Shown: in pieces, positions 9,299 through 17,819 of the stretch | Numbering within the stretch: the stretch's first letter is position 1 | Layout of the letters: every line of letters starts with the position of its first letter | Assembly: GCF_001315105.1 (NCBI RefSeq) | Contig: NZ_BAZR01000016.1 | Location: 1-64,000, forward strand | Source: Paenibacillus sp. JCM 10914 | Lineage (GTDB): Bacteria; Bacillota; Bacilli; Paenibacillales; Paenibacillaceae | Direction: 5' to 3' | DNA length: 64,000 nucleotides | Notes under the pieces: model-generated | The model's input: only the letters and a program-made list of their open reading frames with translations | Database searches by the model: none | Told to the model about the DNA's origin: nothing | Position numbers and translations under genes: made by a program

Positions 9299-10407
9299 GT
9301 GAACATTACCATTATGCAGAACCATCAACTCAAGCAAGCTGTTGAATTGTCTGATCGTATCTTTCTCAAACAACCGGAGCAGCGTTCCATGGGAGTATCC
9401 TTCCCTCCGATCTTCTCCCCGGGCATAAGTCATTCCTATGGCGCATGGGATGATCAGAAGTTGGTATCCTTTATGGGCTTTGTACCTTATACGATGCAAA
9501 TTCATGATGCGAAGCTGAATGTATATTCCATCGGCTCGGTCTGTACCGATCCGGACTATCGGGGGCAGCGACTGGCGGGCTCCATTCTGGAGCAATGCTT
9601 CCGTCATGCCGAATCTTCGCTTGCGTCCCTGATCTTTATCTCTGGCGGTCGCTCCCTTTATACCAGGGCAGGCAGCCGGCGATTCGGGCGGGCGGTTCGT
9701 TATCACCTTCTGCCAGGCAATGCGGAGTCGCTCCGATCAGCAGGCAATCCCCGCTCCAAGATTCGAAAGATGCAGCCTGAAGACCTGTTCAAGCTCCACG
9801 CCGTTATGGAGCAGCGCCAAGCTCGGTATACGACTACGCCTTCCGAGCTCGACAGATTACTTGGGGCCAGCGCGTATTCGAATGTCATTCGTATGCAGCA
9901 GCAGGTGCTGGTTGCAGAAGATGGCGGACAGTTGATTGCTTATGCTATTATCGCCGTACCGGGCATGGAATTAACCCCTTCAAGAGAAGCTACGCTCGTC
10001 GAGTGGGGAGGACAGCCGGCAGCGGCTGCACATATGATAGGTGAAGCGATTCAATCCCTCCACCTGCCTGAACTAACCGTACCGCTGGCTTGGCAGGATC
10101 AACAACTTGCAACACTCCTCCATGCAGCAGGCGCTACAAGCGAGACCATTCAAAATGACGGAACTGTCTATGTGGTTAGCGGCCCGCAGCTGTTGTTGCA
10201 ACTTGCATCCTGCTGCCGGAACATATCATTGAAGCTGCAGGCGATCATGGACCATACCAACTGCATCTGGCAGAAACAACCTTGCAACTTGATGATGAGG
10301 GTCTGTTATCGATCTTGTTCGATCCAGAGTCACCTTATCGTGCAGCGCACAACATTCCATTCGACCCCATTCCTTTGCCTTATACTTCAGGTCTACAATA
10401 TATTTAG
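9299..10407 (+). CDS. GNAT family N-acetyltransferase, frameshifted near C-terminus
   Basis: The start is GTG 9299 with AGGGAGG ten bases upstream. The N-terminal acetyltransferase fold shows IGSVCTDPDYRGQRLAGSILEQC, where the R-G-Q-R-L-A loop binds acetyl-CoA; the remaining 200 residues form a second domain as in Eis-like two-domain GNATs. The frame breaks at 10209-10210: one C added to CC gives SLLPEHIIEAAGDHGPYQLH and a stop at 10407, just before a terminator. Without repair the frame runs through the terminator, which argues for the corrected reading. About 370 residues; substrate unknown. Confidence 0.75.
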
Positions 10408-10420
10408 CATTACAAGTAAT

Positions 10421-10466
10421 AGCGCATCCGACACCTCCCACGAGGGTAGTTACGAATGCGCTTTTT
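10421..10466 (+). terminator. terminator after the GNAT gene
   Basis: AGCGCAT ... ATGCGCT followed by TTTT. Its position supports the stop at 10407. Confidence 0.6.
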
Positions 10467-10588
10467 CTCTGCGTCTGGCTATTCTCTTGCAATAGTAGAC
10501 TAATGCCTATTTTACTATGGATAAGTGCCCCATATCTCCGCTATGACATAGGATGTGGTAAGCTGCTTGACAGAAAGAGGTGCGCGGC

Positions 10589-10891
10589 ATGAATAATAAA
10601 GATAAGCGAGCTCTCACCCCAGGGATTCCCGGTCTTTTCCCCGGTTATCCATATTATCCGTATCCGCCATATTATCCTCCATATCCTATTTATCCGTATC
10701 CACCATTCCCGCCAGGCGGTGGACCATGGTTCCCTGGAGGACCTGGACCGTGGCATCCGGGCGGCCCAGGCCATGGCCATGGACCATGGCACCCCGGAGG
10801 TCCCGGGCACGGACCTGGTGGTCCGGGACACAGACCTGACGGGAACGACTCCATGCGCGGATCGGCAACCAAGCGCAAACGTCGCTCGTGA
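10589..10891 (+). CDS. Gly/Pro/Tyr-rich low-complexity protein
   Basis: 100 residues from ATG 10589 with AAAGAGG eight bases upstream. Residues 15-45 are a Tyr-Pro repeat tract (YPYYPYPPYYPPYP), followed by PWHPGGPGHGHG-type repeats and a basic tail KRKRRS. Such composition occurs in spore-coat and exosporium proteins of spore formers, but no homology is claimed. A perfect hairpin follows. Confidence 0.6.
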   Translation: MNNKDKRALTPGIPGLFPGYPYYPYPPYYPPYPIYPYPPFPPGGGPWFPGGPGPWHPGGPGHGHGPWHPGGPGHGPGGPGHRPDGNDSMRGSATKRKRRS

Positions 10892-10917
10892 GGCGGATTG
10901 GCAAAGGCAATAACCAA

Positions 10918-10954
10918 GAATGGCGAGTGCAGGAATCACCTGCACTCGCCATTC
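10918..10954. terminator. bidirectional hairpin between convergent genes
   Basis: A perfect 16-bp stem (GAATGGCGAGTGCAGG and its complement) with loop AATCA lies between the Gly/Pro/Tyr-rich gene and the convergent YflT-type gene. The T-run is poor. Confidence 0.65.
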
Positions 10955-10965
10955 TTCATTCAAGA

Positions 10966-11643
10966 TTAATCTTTTCTCACCGTTTCTTCGCGATCCGGGC
11001 TTATGATTTCCGGGCTAACCGCACCACCGCGACCATCGCCATAGCCTTGATATAGATTCGGATCCGGCACCGCATCCTCGGTAGCCGCCGCTGCTTCATT
11101 ATTGGAATCAACCGGCGCTTCGGTGCCGCTGAACATGCCGCTTTCGCGGTAATGATGTTCATTCAATGCGTCGTTGCTCCGGAATATATCATACACCTGA
11201 CCGCCTTTGGATTCATCGGCATCCACCATCAACAGGATATGTCCTTCATCCACATAACCTCCATATTCCTTGGCGTACTCCTCCGGAATACCAAGTCCGA
11301 TCAGGCCGCCGACCAATCCGCCTGCACCTGCTCCCACCGCGGCCCCGGTCAGCGTCGCTGCAATAGGACCTGCTGCAATGATAGGCCCAGCACCTGGAAT
11401 CGCCAATGCACCAAGCCCAGCCAACAATCCCGTCACGCCGCCAAGTACACCTCCGGTTGCAACTCCGGATGCCATGCCTTCAGGCGCCTTGGTGCCGGTC
11501 TCATTTTGTATCGTTGAAGATTCTCCGCGATCTTTAGCTAAGACAGAGATTTCATCGGCTCTGAATCCTTGTTGCTTCAATTCCTCGATTGCACGCGTAG
11601 CTTCCTGTTCCGTACGAAAAACGCCAACAATTTTGTGAGTCAT
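10966..11643 (-). CDS. YflT-type general stress protein
   Basis: 225 residues. Residues 1-45 (IVGVFRTEQEATRAIEELKQ, ADEISVLAKD) form the heat-induced stress YflT domain. The centre, about residues 60-120, is a very Gly/Ala-rich hydrophobic hairpin (GVLGGVTGLLAGLGALAIPG), as in glycine-zipper membrane-inserting proteins. A second alpha/beta segment (YVDEGHILLMVDAD) and an acidic tail follow. In Bacillus such proteins belong to the general stress regulon; no sigma-B type promoter could be assigned here. Confidence 0.8.
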   Translation of the reverse strand: MTHKIVGVFRTEQEATRAIEELKQQGFRADEISVLAKDRGESSTIQNETGTKAPEGMASGVATGGVLGGVTGLLAGLGALAIPGAGPIIAAGPIAATLTGAAVGAGAGGLVGGLIGLGIPEEYAKEYGGYVDEGHILLMVDADESKGGQVYDIFRSNDALNEHHYRESGMFSGTEAPVDSNNEAAAATEDAVPDPNLYQGYGDGRGGAVSPEIISPDREETVRKD

Positions 11644-11772
11644 ATGAATAACCTCCTATAGTGATCGTTTCGTTTATCTTAATTTCACGGGTACATCCCT
11701 AACTTAAACGCCATCCGCCTTCATCAAACAACAAATCCAGACAAATACCCACATAACAATGATTGGGAATAT

Positions 11773-11800
11773 TTGACTAATATTGCATTTATGCTAAACT
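11773..11800 (+). promoter_or_regulatory. sigma-A type promoter of the ComQ-like gene
   Basis: TTGACT, 16-base spacer, TAAACT, ending 46 bases before the ATG at 11847. Confidence 0.6.
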
Positions 11801-11846
11801 AGCAAGTAAGCAATCACCTTAAAATTGAATAGGTTGGTGGTATCAT

Positions 11847-12802
11847 ATGAACTGGTTTAAACCGTTCGAAGATGATCTTGAAGTGGTGTTCTCCGCTTGC
11901 GAGGCTCGATTGACACAACTTCCCCCACCACTTGATGAACTCGGTCTTTCGTATCTGAAATTATTTCACGTATTCGAACACGACAGCTCCAAGAATTACA
12001 TCTGCTATCTGCTTCCCTTCTGGATGAAAGACTCACTTTGCTTCCCACTGAGGTATACCGCCATCTGGCCACCACGAACATCATGGGCATGCTCTACTAT
12101 TTCATTCAAGACGATATTATGGATAGCCCTCACAACAACCCATCAACGTTCAACAAGAAACACTATCTCACACTCGCCAACCTGCTATATTACGAATTTA
12201 TTACCTCCTACCAGATCTACTTCCGACCGGATTCTTGCTTCTGGAATTACTTCCGTACTTATAATGACGAATGGGCAGAAGGCGTTATGCATGAAAGCAA
12301 TCGCGATTATTTCCAGAATGACCCCACTTCGATTGCAAAAAAAGCAGCCCCCGTCAAACTCGGAAGCACAGGAGCGCTGCTGCTCTCCGGGAAACCTGAA
12401 CTCATTGCTCCTACCAATGAAATGATGACCCAAGTCCTGATTACATTACAAATGATGGATGACTGGACCGACTGGGAGCAAGACCTTGCAGACGGCAGCT
12501 ATAACTGCCTGTTGTCGCTCATCAAATCAGAACAGGGCAAATCGCAGGACGCTTCCCTTACCGTAGCTGAGGTGCAACAAGCACTCTATACCAACAATGT
12601 ATTGAAGCCCTATGCTCAGATCGCTGCTCGTAATCATTCGATATTATCGGCTATCGATCTAGACGCGGTGTCACTTATCTCATTCCATCAATCGCTGGTG
12701 GATGAACTTATTGAAGATGCCAACTATATCGAATTTAACAGACAAAAGCTATTATATGGCGGATTAAACTATTATTTGTCTAATCAAGACACAAAAAGAT
12801 AG
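11847..12802 (+). CDS. ComQ-like class 1 isoprenoid enzyme (frameshifted)
   Basis: The start is ATG 11847 with a weak GGTTGGTGG upstream. The frame breaks at 12015-12017: one C added to CCC gives YLLPLLDERLTLLPTEVYRH and a protein of 318 residues. Two aspartate motifs typical of trans-prenyl diphosphate enzymes are present: QDDIMDSP at about residue 89 and MMDDWTDWEQD at about residue 205. Both have the DDxxD form that binds Mg-diphosphate. All-helical prenyl synthases have this spacing, and ComQ of Bacillus, which prenylates the ComX pheromone on Trp, belongs to this fold. The next gene, 68 bases downstream, encodes a small peptide ending in Trp. Function as a peptide prenyltransferase is inferred from this context; a stand-alone terpene or prenyl synthase is the alternative. 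Confidence 0.65.
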
Positions 12803-12870
12803 ATTTAATTTATATTCCATGGTATTCTTTAATAGTAAAATATAACCATTTCGTTGAAAGGGTGATTCTA

Positions 12871-13110
12871 ATGACGACAGAAGCCATCTTTCAAACACAA
12901 TTGATTCAGAAAGCATGGGAGGATCCAAGCTTCAAGGCAAAGCTGCTAAGTGATCCGAAATCCGCAATCAAGGAAATGCTGGGTGTCCGTATTCCGGACC
13001 ACATCGAGATTGTAACGCTGGAAGAGAATCCGAATGAGTTATATCTGGTCATTCCTCCGAATCCATCAGGCGTAATCCAATCAGAAGCTAAGGAAAGAGC
13101 CATCTGGTAA
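12871..13110 (+). CDS. NHLP-leader RiPP precursor-like peptide ending in Trp
   Basis: 79 residues from ATG 12871 with AAAGGG eight bases upstream. Residues 8-68 match the nitrile-hydratase-like leader peptide (NHLP) pattern: LIQKAWEDPSFKAKLLSDPK, AIKEMLGVRIPDHIEIVTLE and LYLVIPPNP. The catalytic CxxC of real nitrile hydratase is absent. After PPNP only about 14 residues remain, SGVIQSEAKERAIW, without Cys and with a C-terminal Trp. There is no GG cleavage site and no nearby YcaO, radical SAM, LanM or C39 peptidase. The neighbouring ComQ-like enzyme makes prenylation of the Trp the obvious hypothesis. Confidence 0.75.
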   Translation: MTTEAIFQTQLIQKAWEDPSFKAKLLSDPKSAIKEMLGVRIPDHIEIVTLEENPNELYLVIPPNPSGVIQSEAKERAIW

Positions 13111-13185
13111 AGACTACATACAGCGTAGTTAATAATCATACAATATCGGTACACAGGAAGAGTGGGGACCTAATCGCCATTATCG

Positions 13186-13225
13186 CCCGCCGCTTATGGA
13201 GTAAAGCCTACTCATAAGCGGCGGG
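13186..13225. terminator. terminator hairpin overlapping the convergent kinase gene
   Basis: CCCGCCGCTTATG and its exact complement form a 13-bp stem with a 14-base loop. The right arm lies inside the last codons of the convergent kinase, so it can end transcription from both sides. No T-run. Confidence 0.6.
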
Positions 13226-15109
13226 AAGCGTAATGACGGCATCGGTCCCCACTCCTTGTTTGCTTGTATAATAAACACTGCCTCCCATCGCCTCGACGAT
13301 CCGAAATGTCACCATCAGACCCAACCCCGTCCCCTTGGTCTTATTAGAGAAATAAGGTTCACCAAGACGCATAATCTCTTTCTCCGCCATCCCTTCACCA
13401 TTATCCGTGACATGAATATAGACATTCTTCCTCTGCTGATAACAGCGGATTCGGACTAAACCCTCTTCGCCTTCCTTCAAGGCTTCAATACTATTCTTGA
13501 TCATGTTGATCAGTGCCTGTTTGAATTTAGAGGAGTTGCCCCGGACCCATACTTCATGAGGAATATCAACGGTAATTCTTCCGCCCTGGAGGTGGGCTAA
13601 CGGTGCGAGAATACCTTCAATATGCTTGAATTCATCCGATATCTTCATCACGCTTTCTTTGCTGATCTCCGGTTTGGCAAACGTTAAAAAATCGGTAATG
13701 ATACCGGAGGCGCGATCAAGTTCAATGAGTGCCAAAGCCATATACTCCCGATCCGACTCCTTCGCCTTCCCGCTAAGTAGTTGCAGGAACCCTCGTGTCA
13801 CTTGCAGCGGATTGCGCACCTCATGCGCAACGGAGGCCGCCAACTCACTAATAATCTCCATCTTCTCGGAGCGCTGCAGTTCATTATTAAACAACTCTAG
13901 CTGCTTAGAATATTGCAGAATCTGTTCATGATTCTTCGCGAAGTGACGACCAAGGATAACAATGAGAGAAATAATAAAGCTAACGATCCCCCACTTCCAT
14001 AAAAAGAGATTATAACTGCCTCTGGTTAGAAAGAACTGGAGCAGTTCCGCAAGCCCGATTAAGGCAAACAACGCAAACCCAATGTTAAATATGACAGCAT
14101 CCTTATTACCTTTGACCGCATAAAACATCGAACTGCCCACCAGCAGCACGAACTGCATAATCATCACGATTCCCATCACATGAACCGAGAAGAAATAATA
14201 GGTATGAAACCATTGATTAGCTGTCAGCAGATTCAATATTAGTAATAAGCCGCAGAACAGGGAGTAGCCTACCTGGAATCTTCGCAATTTGCGTAAGATC
14301 CCTTTCCAGCCAGGCCCGAATATTTTCTCAAAGAATAGACTGAACGATGGGAGCAACATAAACAACGCGATGTCGTATAAGCGAGTATAGAGATCACCAT
14401 ATTCCTCGAACATGGCATACAGAAACGGGGAGTAAGTAAACACCAAAATACCGACCGACAAAATAATGGAGGCCAAGGATAACACAGCGACGAGGTATTT
14501 GCGATGCAAAAACACAGCGCAGACAAGCATGATGAATGCAATAAAGATAAAAGCAGAACCGAGAATAATATCCACGATATTCGACCGAACAAACCGGTTA
14601 AGCAGCTCATGATACTCACCGACCATGATCTTTCCTTCCATGGTCACATGTTCTCGTGAAGTCTGAAGCCAGATATACATATCCTCGCCTGACATATTGG
14701 TGGGGAGAGGCAATAAAATATAATTCAGCTCATAATTATACGTGCGGATTGATTCGTAGATCTTCTGCTGGTCAACATAGATCGCAACCTGCTGTCCATG
14801 CAACTTATCAATTAGAATCGCTTGTAAATCGGACCGCTGTTCGGGAATGATCATGTGAATCCAGGCGGAGGTCTTTGCATGGGGCTTGGACGGCTCCGAA
14901 GCACCCGTTGCGGCCTCTAACCATAAATCTTGAGCAGAAGGCACTTGATCGGGAATTTCATCCGCGTCCGACCATTGGATTCGCCACTCCCGAATCACAG
15001 CCTCACTCGCTGTTTCGTTGGAAGCGGCATCGATACCGCCGGGGATTCCCTGGCATATTACGATAATGAGCATCAGCAGCACAATGATGATTCTCCATCG
15101 GGATCTCAT
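13208..15109 (-). CDS. 7TM-DISM-type sensor histidine kinase (sporulation-kinase catalytic core)
   Basis: 633 residues. Residues 1-27 are a signal peptide, then an extracellular beta-rich domain to about residue 175. Seven membrane helices follow between about residues 180 and 391, as in 7TMR-DISM receptors. The catalytic core has the phospho-acceptor in ASVAHEVRNPLQVTRGF, the N box INMIKNSIEA, G1 DNGEGM and G2 KGTGLGLMVTF. The SEKMEIISELAASVAHEVRNP block is the type found in KinB-like sporulation kinases. No response regulator gene is adjacent, which fits an orphan phosphorelay kinase. It is a paralog of the gene at 15263-17155 and is convergent with the ComQ-like/NHLP pair. Confidence 0.85.
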   Translation of the reverse strand: MRSRWRIIIVLLMLIIVICQGIPGGIDAASNETASEAVIREWRIQWSDADEIPDQVPSAQDLWLEAATGASEPSKPHAKTSAWIHMIIPEQRSDLQAILIDKLHGQQVAIYVDQQKIYESIRTYNYELNYILLPLPTNMSGEDMYIWLQTSREHVTMEGKIMVGEYHELLNRFVRSNIVDIILGSAFIFIAFIMLVCAVFLHRKYLVAVLSLASIILSVGILVFTYSPFLYAMFEEYGDLYTRLYDIALFMLLPSFSLFFEKIFGPGWKGILRKLRRFQVGYSLFCGLLLILNLLTANQWFHTYYFFSVHVMGIVMIMQFVLLVGSSMFYAVKGNKDAVIFNIGFALFALIGLAELLQFFLTRGSYNLFLWKWGIVSFIISLIVILGRHFAKNHEQILQYSKQLELFNNELQRSEKMEIISELAASVAHEVRNPLQVTRGFLQLLSGKAKESDREYMALALIELDRASGIITDFLTFAKPEISKESVMKISDEFKHIEGILAPLAHLQGGRITVDIPHEVWVRGNSSKFKQALINMIKNSIEALKEGEEGLVRIRCYQQRKNVYIHVTDNGEGMAEKEIMRLGEPYFSNKTKGTGLGLMVTFRIVEAMGGSVYYTSKQGVGTDAVITLPAAYE

Positions 15110-15127
15110 GGACGCACCTCATACAAT

Positions 15128-15163
15128 AAAATGAATAATTACCTTAAAATGAATAATTACCTT
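15128..15163. repeat. tandem 18-bp direct repeat in the kinase promoter region
   Basis: AAAATGAATAATTACCTT occurs twice without a gap, flanked by ACAATAA at 15124-15130 and its complement TTATTGT at 15162-15168. It lies about 20-55 bases upstream of the first kinase start. A regulator binding site or a slippage duplication are both possible. Confidence 0.85.
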
Positions 15164-15262
15164 ATTGTGTTATTCGATGCTCAAAAATCGAAACCTTCTA
15201 TTTTTCTAGATTTTCTTCGAAAATAAATATGAAATGGAGTTATATCAAGTATCATCCAGCAG

Positions 15263-17155
15263 CTATTCCACGGCCGGAAAACGGAGGATGACCTCGGTTC
15301 CCTGCCCCTTCTCGCTTTGAAAATGAATACTGCCGTGCATCAATTCAATGATTCGAAACGTCACCATCAAGCCAAGTCCAGTCCCCTTCGACTTATTCGT
15401 GAAGTAGGCTTCACCCAGTCTGGCAATGTCACCAACCTCCATACCGACACCATTGTCTTTAATATGGACGACAATTTCTTCCCCTTCACCGTATGCCCAT
15501 ATCTGGATGTGACCTTCCGAGTCGAATGCTTCAATGCTGTTCTTCACAATATTAATCATTGCCTGCTTCAGCTTCGAAGAGTTGCCGGTGATAAAAAGCT
15601 CCTTCGTCTCATCTAACTGTATCGTGCCCCCATTCAAATTCGCCAACGGCTGCAGGATCCCTCTGACATGCTTGAGCTCCTCATAGACATTCAGTCTACT
15701 CTCATGCTCCAGTTCCGGTTTGGCGAAGGTTAAAAAATCAGTAATAATACCCGATGCGCGGTCAAGTTCCTTAAGCGCCAGGCCAAAATACTCCTTCTCG
15801 GTCCCTCTTGAGTTTTGGGCCAACAGCTGCATGAACCCCCGAGTTACTTGCAATGGGTTTCGCACCTCATGCGCGACCGATGCCGCCAGCTCACTAATAA
15901 TCTCCATCTTCTCCGATCGTTGCAGTTCGTTGTTGAACAGTTCCAGCTTATGTGAGTATTGTACGACCTGCTCATGACTGCGGACAAATTTGCGCCCGAG
16001 CATAACGATCAGCGCAATAATCAGTGCAATCACCCCCCACTTCCACAAGAAAAACTCATACTCGCGGTCATGATAGTAGAAAGCGAACAAATCACTGAGC
16101 GTAGTCAGCGCCAGCGCCGCAAACCCGATCGAAAAAATGTAGGCGTCTTTATTGCGCTTGGACGCATATAGAATCGTCACGCCAATAAGTAACAACAACT
16201 GTACAATGATCAGGATGCCTAAGATTTGAACCGAGACAAGATAATATAAATCATAAATACCGTTGCCCGTTAGTACATTGACTCCAAGTAACACTACGCA
16301 TAGGATGGAGTAACCCGTCTGGAACTTGCGACCATACCGCAGCAATTTGTAAGGTCCCGCACCATATATTTTCTCGAAATAATAGTATAAAGCAGGCAAT
16401 ACGGTTAGCAGAGCAAAGTCGAATATCAAGAGCCACAAGCTGCCAAGCTCCCCGTAAAAAGTATAAAGAAACGGTGTGTAGGTAATAAGCAGTGCACCGC
16501 AGGCGAGAATAATCAAACTAAGCGCAAGCCAGCTGGATATGGTGTACCTCGGTAAAAAAAGACAGCAGAAGAACATGACCACGGCGATAAACAGGAATGA
16601 ACTTCCTAGTATAAAATCTTCCAAATCCTCTTTAATGAACAATCCCCGCAACGTCTCATAGTCACCAAATATAACGTCGCTTCCGATGCCTAGAGACCCT
16701 TCCATATCCGCATGGGACCAAATATAAAACGTCTTACCTGCGTCCTCAGGTACAAGTGGAAGCAGCAGCGAATGATTGGTGTAAGCGTAATCGCGTCTTT
16801 GCTCATATACCAATTCCAGTTCACGAAAGACGAGCACGTCCTGGCCCCTGATCCGATTGATCATAATGGCAGCCTGCTTCCCGTCATATTCCGGCACGAT
16901 AAACCGGTTCCAGACCGAATTCACCGCATCTGCTGGTGATACATGAAAGTTGCTGGGTTCTTCGTCCGACCAGTCACTAGAATGTCGAATATTTCCGGGT
17001 GATACGCTGTCTTGCGGCTTACGATCCCATCTGAACTGCCAATCGAGTATCACGTTTTGGTTGTTATATGCATCCGCTTTTTCCGGTATTATCATCGTTG
17101 TTACAAACAATATCGGCAGCAGAAGCAGGAATATGTATCTATGCATATCCTTCAT
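15263..17155 (-). CDS. second 7TM-DISM-type sensor histidine kinase, paralog of the first
   Basis: 630 residues with the same plan as the neighbour: signal peptide, extracellular domain (residues about 30-180), seven membrane helices, then the HisKA acceptor in ASVAHEVRNPLQVTRGFMQLL, N box INIVKNSIEAF, G1 DNGVGM and G2 KGTGLGLMVTF. The catalytic halves are nearly the same, while the extracellular parts differ (for instance RGQDVLVFRELELVYEQRR against HGQQVAIYVDQQKIYESIR). This suggests tandem duplication followed by divergence of the sensed ligand. A 7-base match to the Spo0A box lies upstream. No partner regulator is adjacent. Confidence 0.85.
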   Translation of the reverse strand: MKDMHRYIFLLLLPILFVTTMIIPEKADAYNNQNVILDWQFRWDRKPQDSVSPGNIRHSSDWSDEEPSNFHVSPADAVNSVWNRFIVPEYDGKQAAIMINRIRGQDVLVFRELELVYEQRRDYAYTNHSLLLPLVPEDAGKTFYIWSHADMEGSLGIGSDVIFGDYETLRGLFIKEDLEDFILGSSFLFIAVVMFFCCLFLPRYTISSWLALSLIILACGALLITYTPFLYTFYGELGSLWLLIFDFALLTVLPALYYYFEKIYGAGPYKLLRYGRKFQTGYSILCVVLLGVNVLTGNGIYDLYYLVSVQILGILIIVQLLLLIGVTILYASKRNKDAYIFSIGFAALALTTLSDLFAFYYHDREYEFFLWKWGVIALIIALIVMLGRKFVRSHEQVVQYSHKLELFNNELQRSEKMEIISELAASVAHEVRNPLQVTRGFMQLLAQNSRGTEKEYFGLALKELDRASGIITDFLTFAKPELEHESRLNVYEELKHVRGILQPLANLNGGTIQLDETKELFITGNSSKLKQAMINIVKNSIEAFDSEGHIQIWAYGEGEEIVVHIKDNGVGMEVGDIARLGEAYFTNKSKGTGLGLMVTFRIIELMHGSIHFQSEKGQGTEVILRFPAVE

Positions 17156-17232
17156 CTAAGTTAGCACCTCTGACCGTTCATAGTCCTGACCACGGAATTG
17201 TTGATAGAAACCTCTCCCCAGCCTGAATATTA

Positions 17233-17239
17233 TTCGACA
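17233..17239 (-). promoter_or_regulatory. possible Spo0A box upstream of the second kinase
   Basis: On the minus strand TGTCGAA, an exact match to the core Spo0A box, about 78 bases before the kinase start. Seven bases occur often by chance, so this is only a candidate. Confidence 0.3.
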
Positions 17240-17369
17240 AACTTCGTGTTCATTCACATTCAATATAACATGAAACGAGAGCGATGAACGTATAAATTTT
17301 ATCAGCCCATAAATAAAGAAAAGGTTGGCTCCCACCCATCGGTTTACTTTGGCGCAATCCTTCTTGTTT

Positions 17370-17580
17370 TTACGAATGAGAACTTGCAGTAAGTCCCGCT
17401 TTATCCAGCATTCGCAAGATTTCCTGGTTCAAGACTACCCAAGTAACCTGTCTGCCGGCTGCAAATATTTATCCATCACTTCGAAGATGTCATCAGGGCA
17501 AATTGATCCCAGAAATGCAACTTGGACAGATCGATGATGACCGAATCCGGATCTTGATTTGCGTCAGTTATTCGACAAAA
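17370..17580 (-). pseudogene. decayed STAS-domain remnant (SulP-like)
   Basis: Three pieces in different frames read in order: NQDPDSVIIDLSKLHFWD, then EVMDKYLQPADRLLG, then VVLNQEILRMLDKAGL. The order and the DLSKxHxWD motif resemble the C-terminal STAS domain of SulP anion transporters. Several frame changes and stops separate the pieces. The rest of the 660-base gap (17156-17819) holds no gene I can support. Confidence 0.4.
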
Positions 17581-17819
17581 TACATCATGCTTCTAAAGAA
17601 GAGCTTTCCGCGAATTTCATACACTTTCGTTTCCTATCGGTTGATTATCATAAACCGTAAAAATTTCATACGCTTACAGGAAATAGGACAGACTAACGGT
17701 CGTGAACTTTACAATATGCGATTTCGACATCAAGGATTCAATCTCCACCGAACGGGTAAAGTCGAAGTATAGAATCAAAATCTTTATATGCTTTGGAATG
17801 AGAAAGGAGATGCAAAAAA

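Noticed and set aside
11847..13110. Canonical comQX
   Set aside because: The peptide has an NHLP leader and terminal Trp, unlike known ComX. I keep it as ComQ-like with a RiPP precursor-like peptide and do not give the names comQ or comX.
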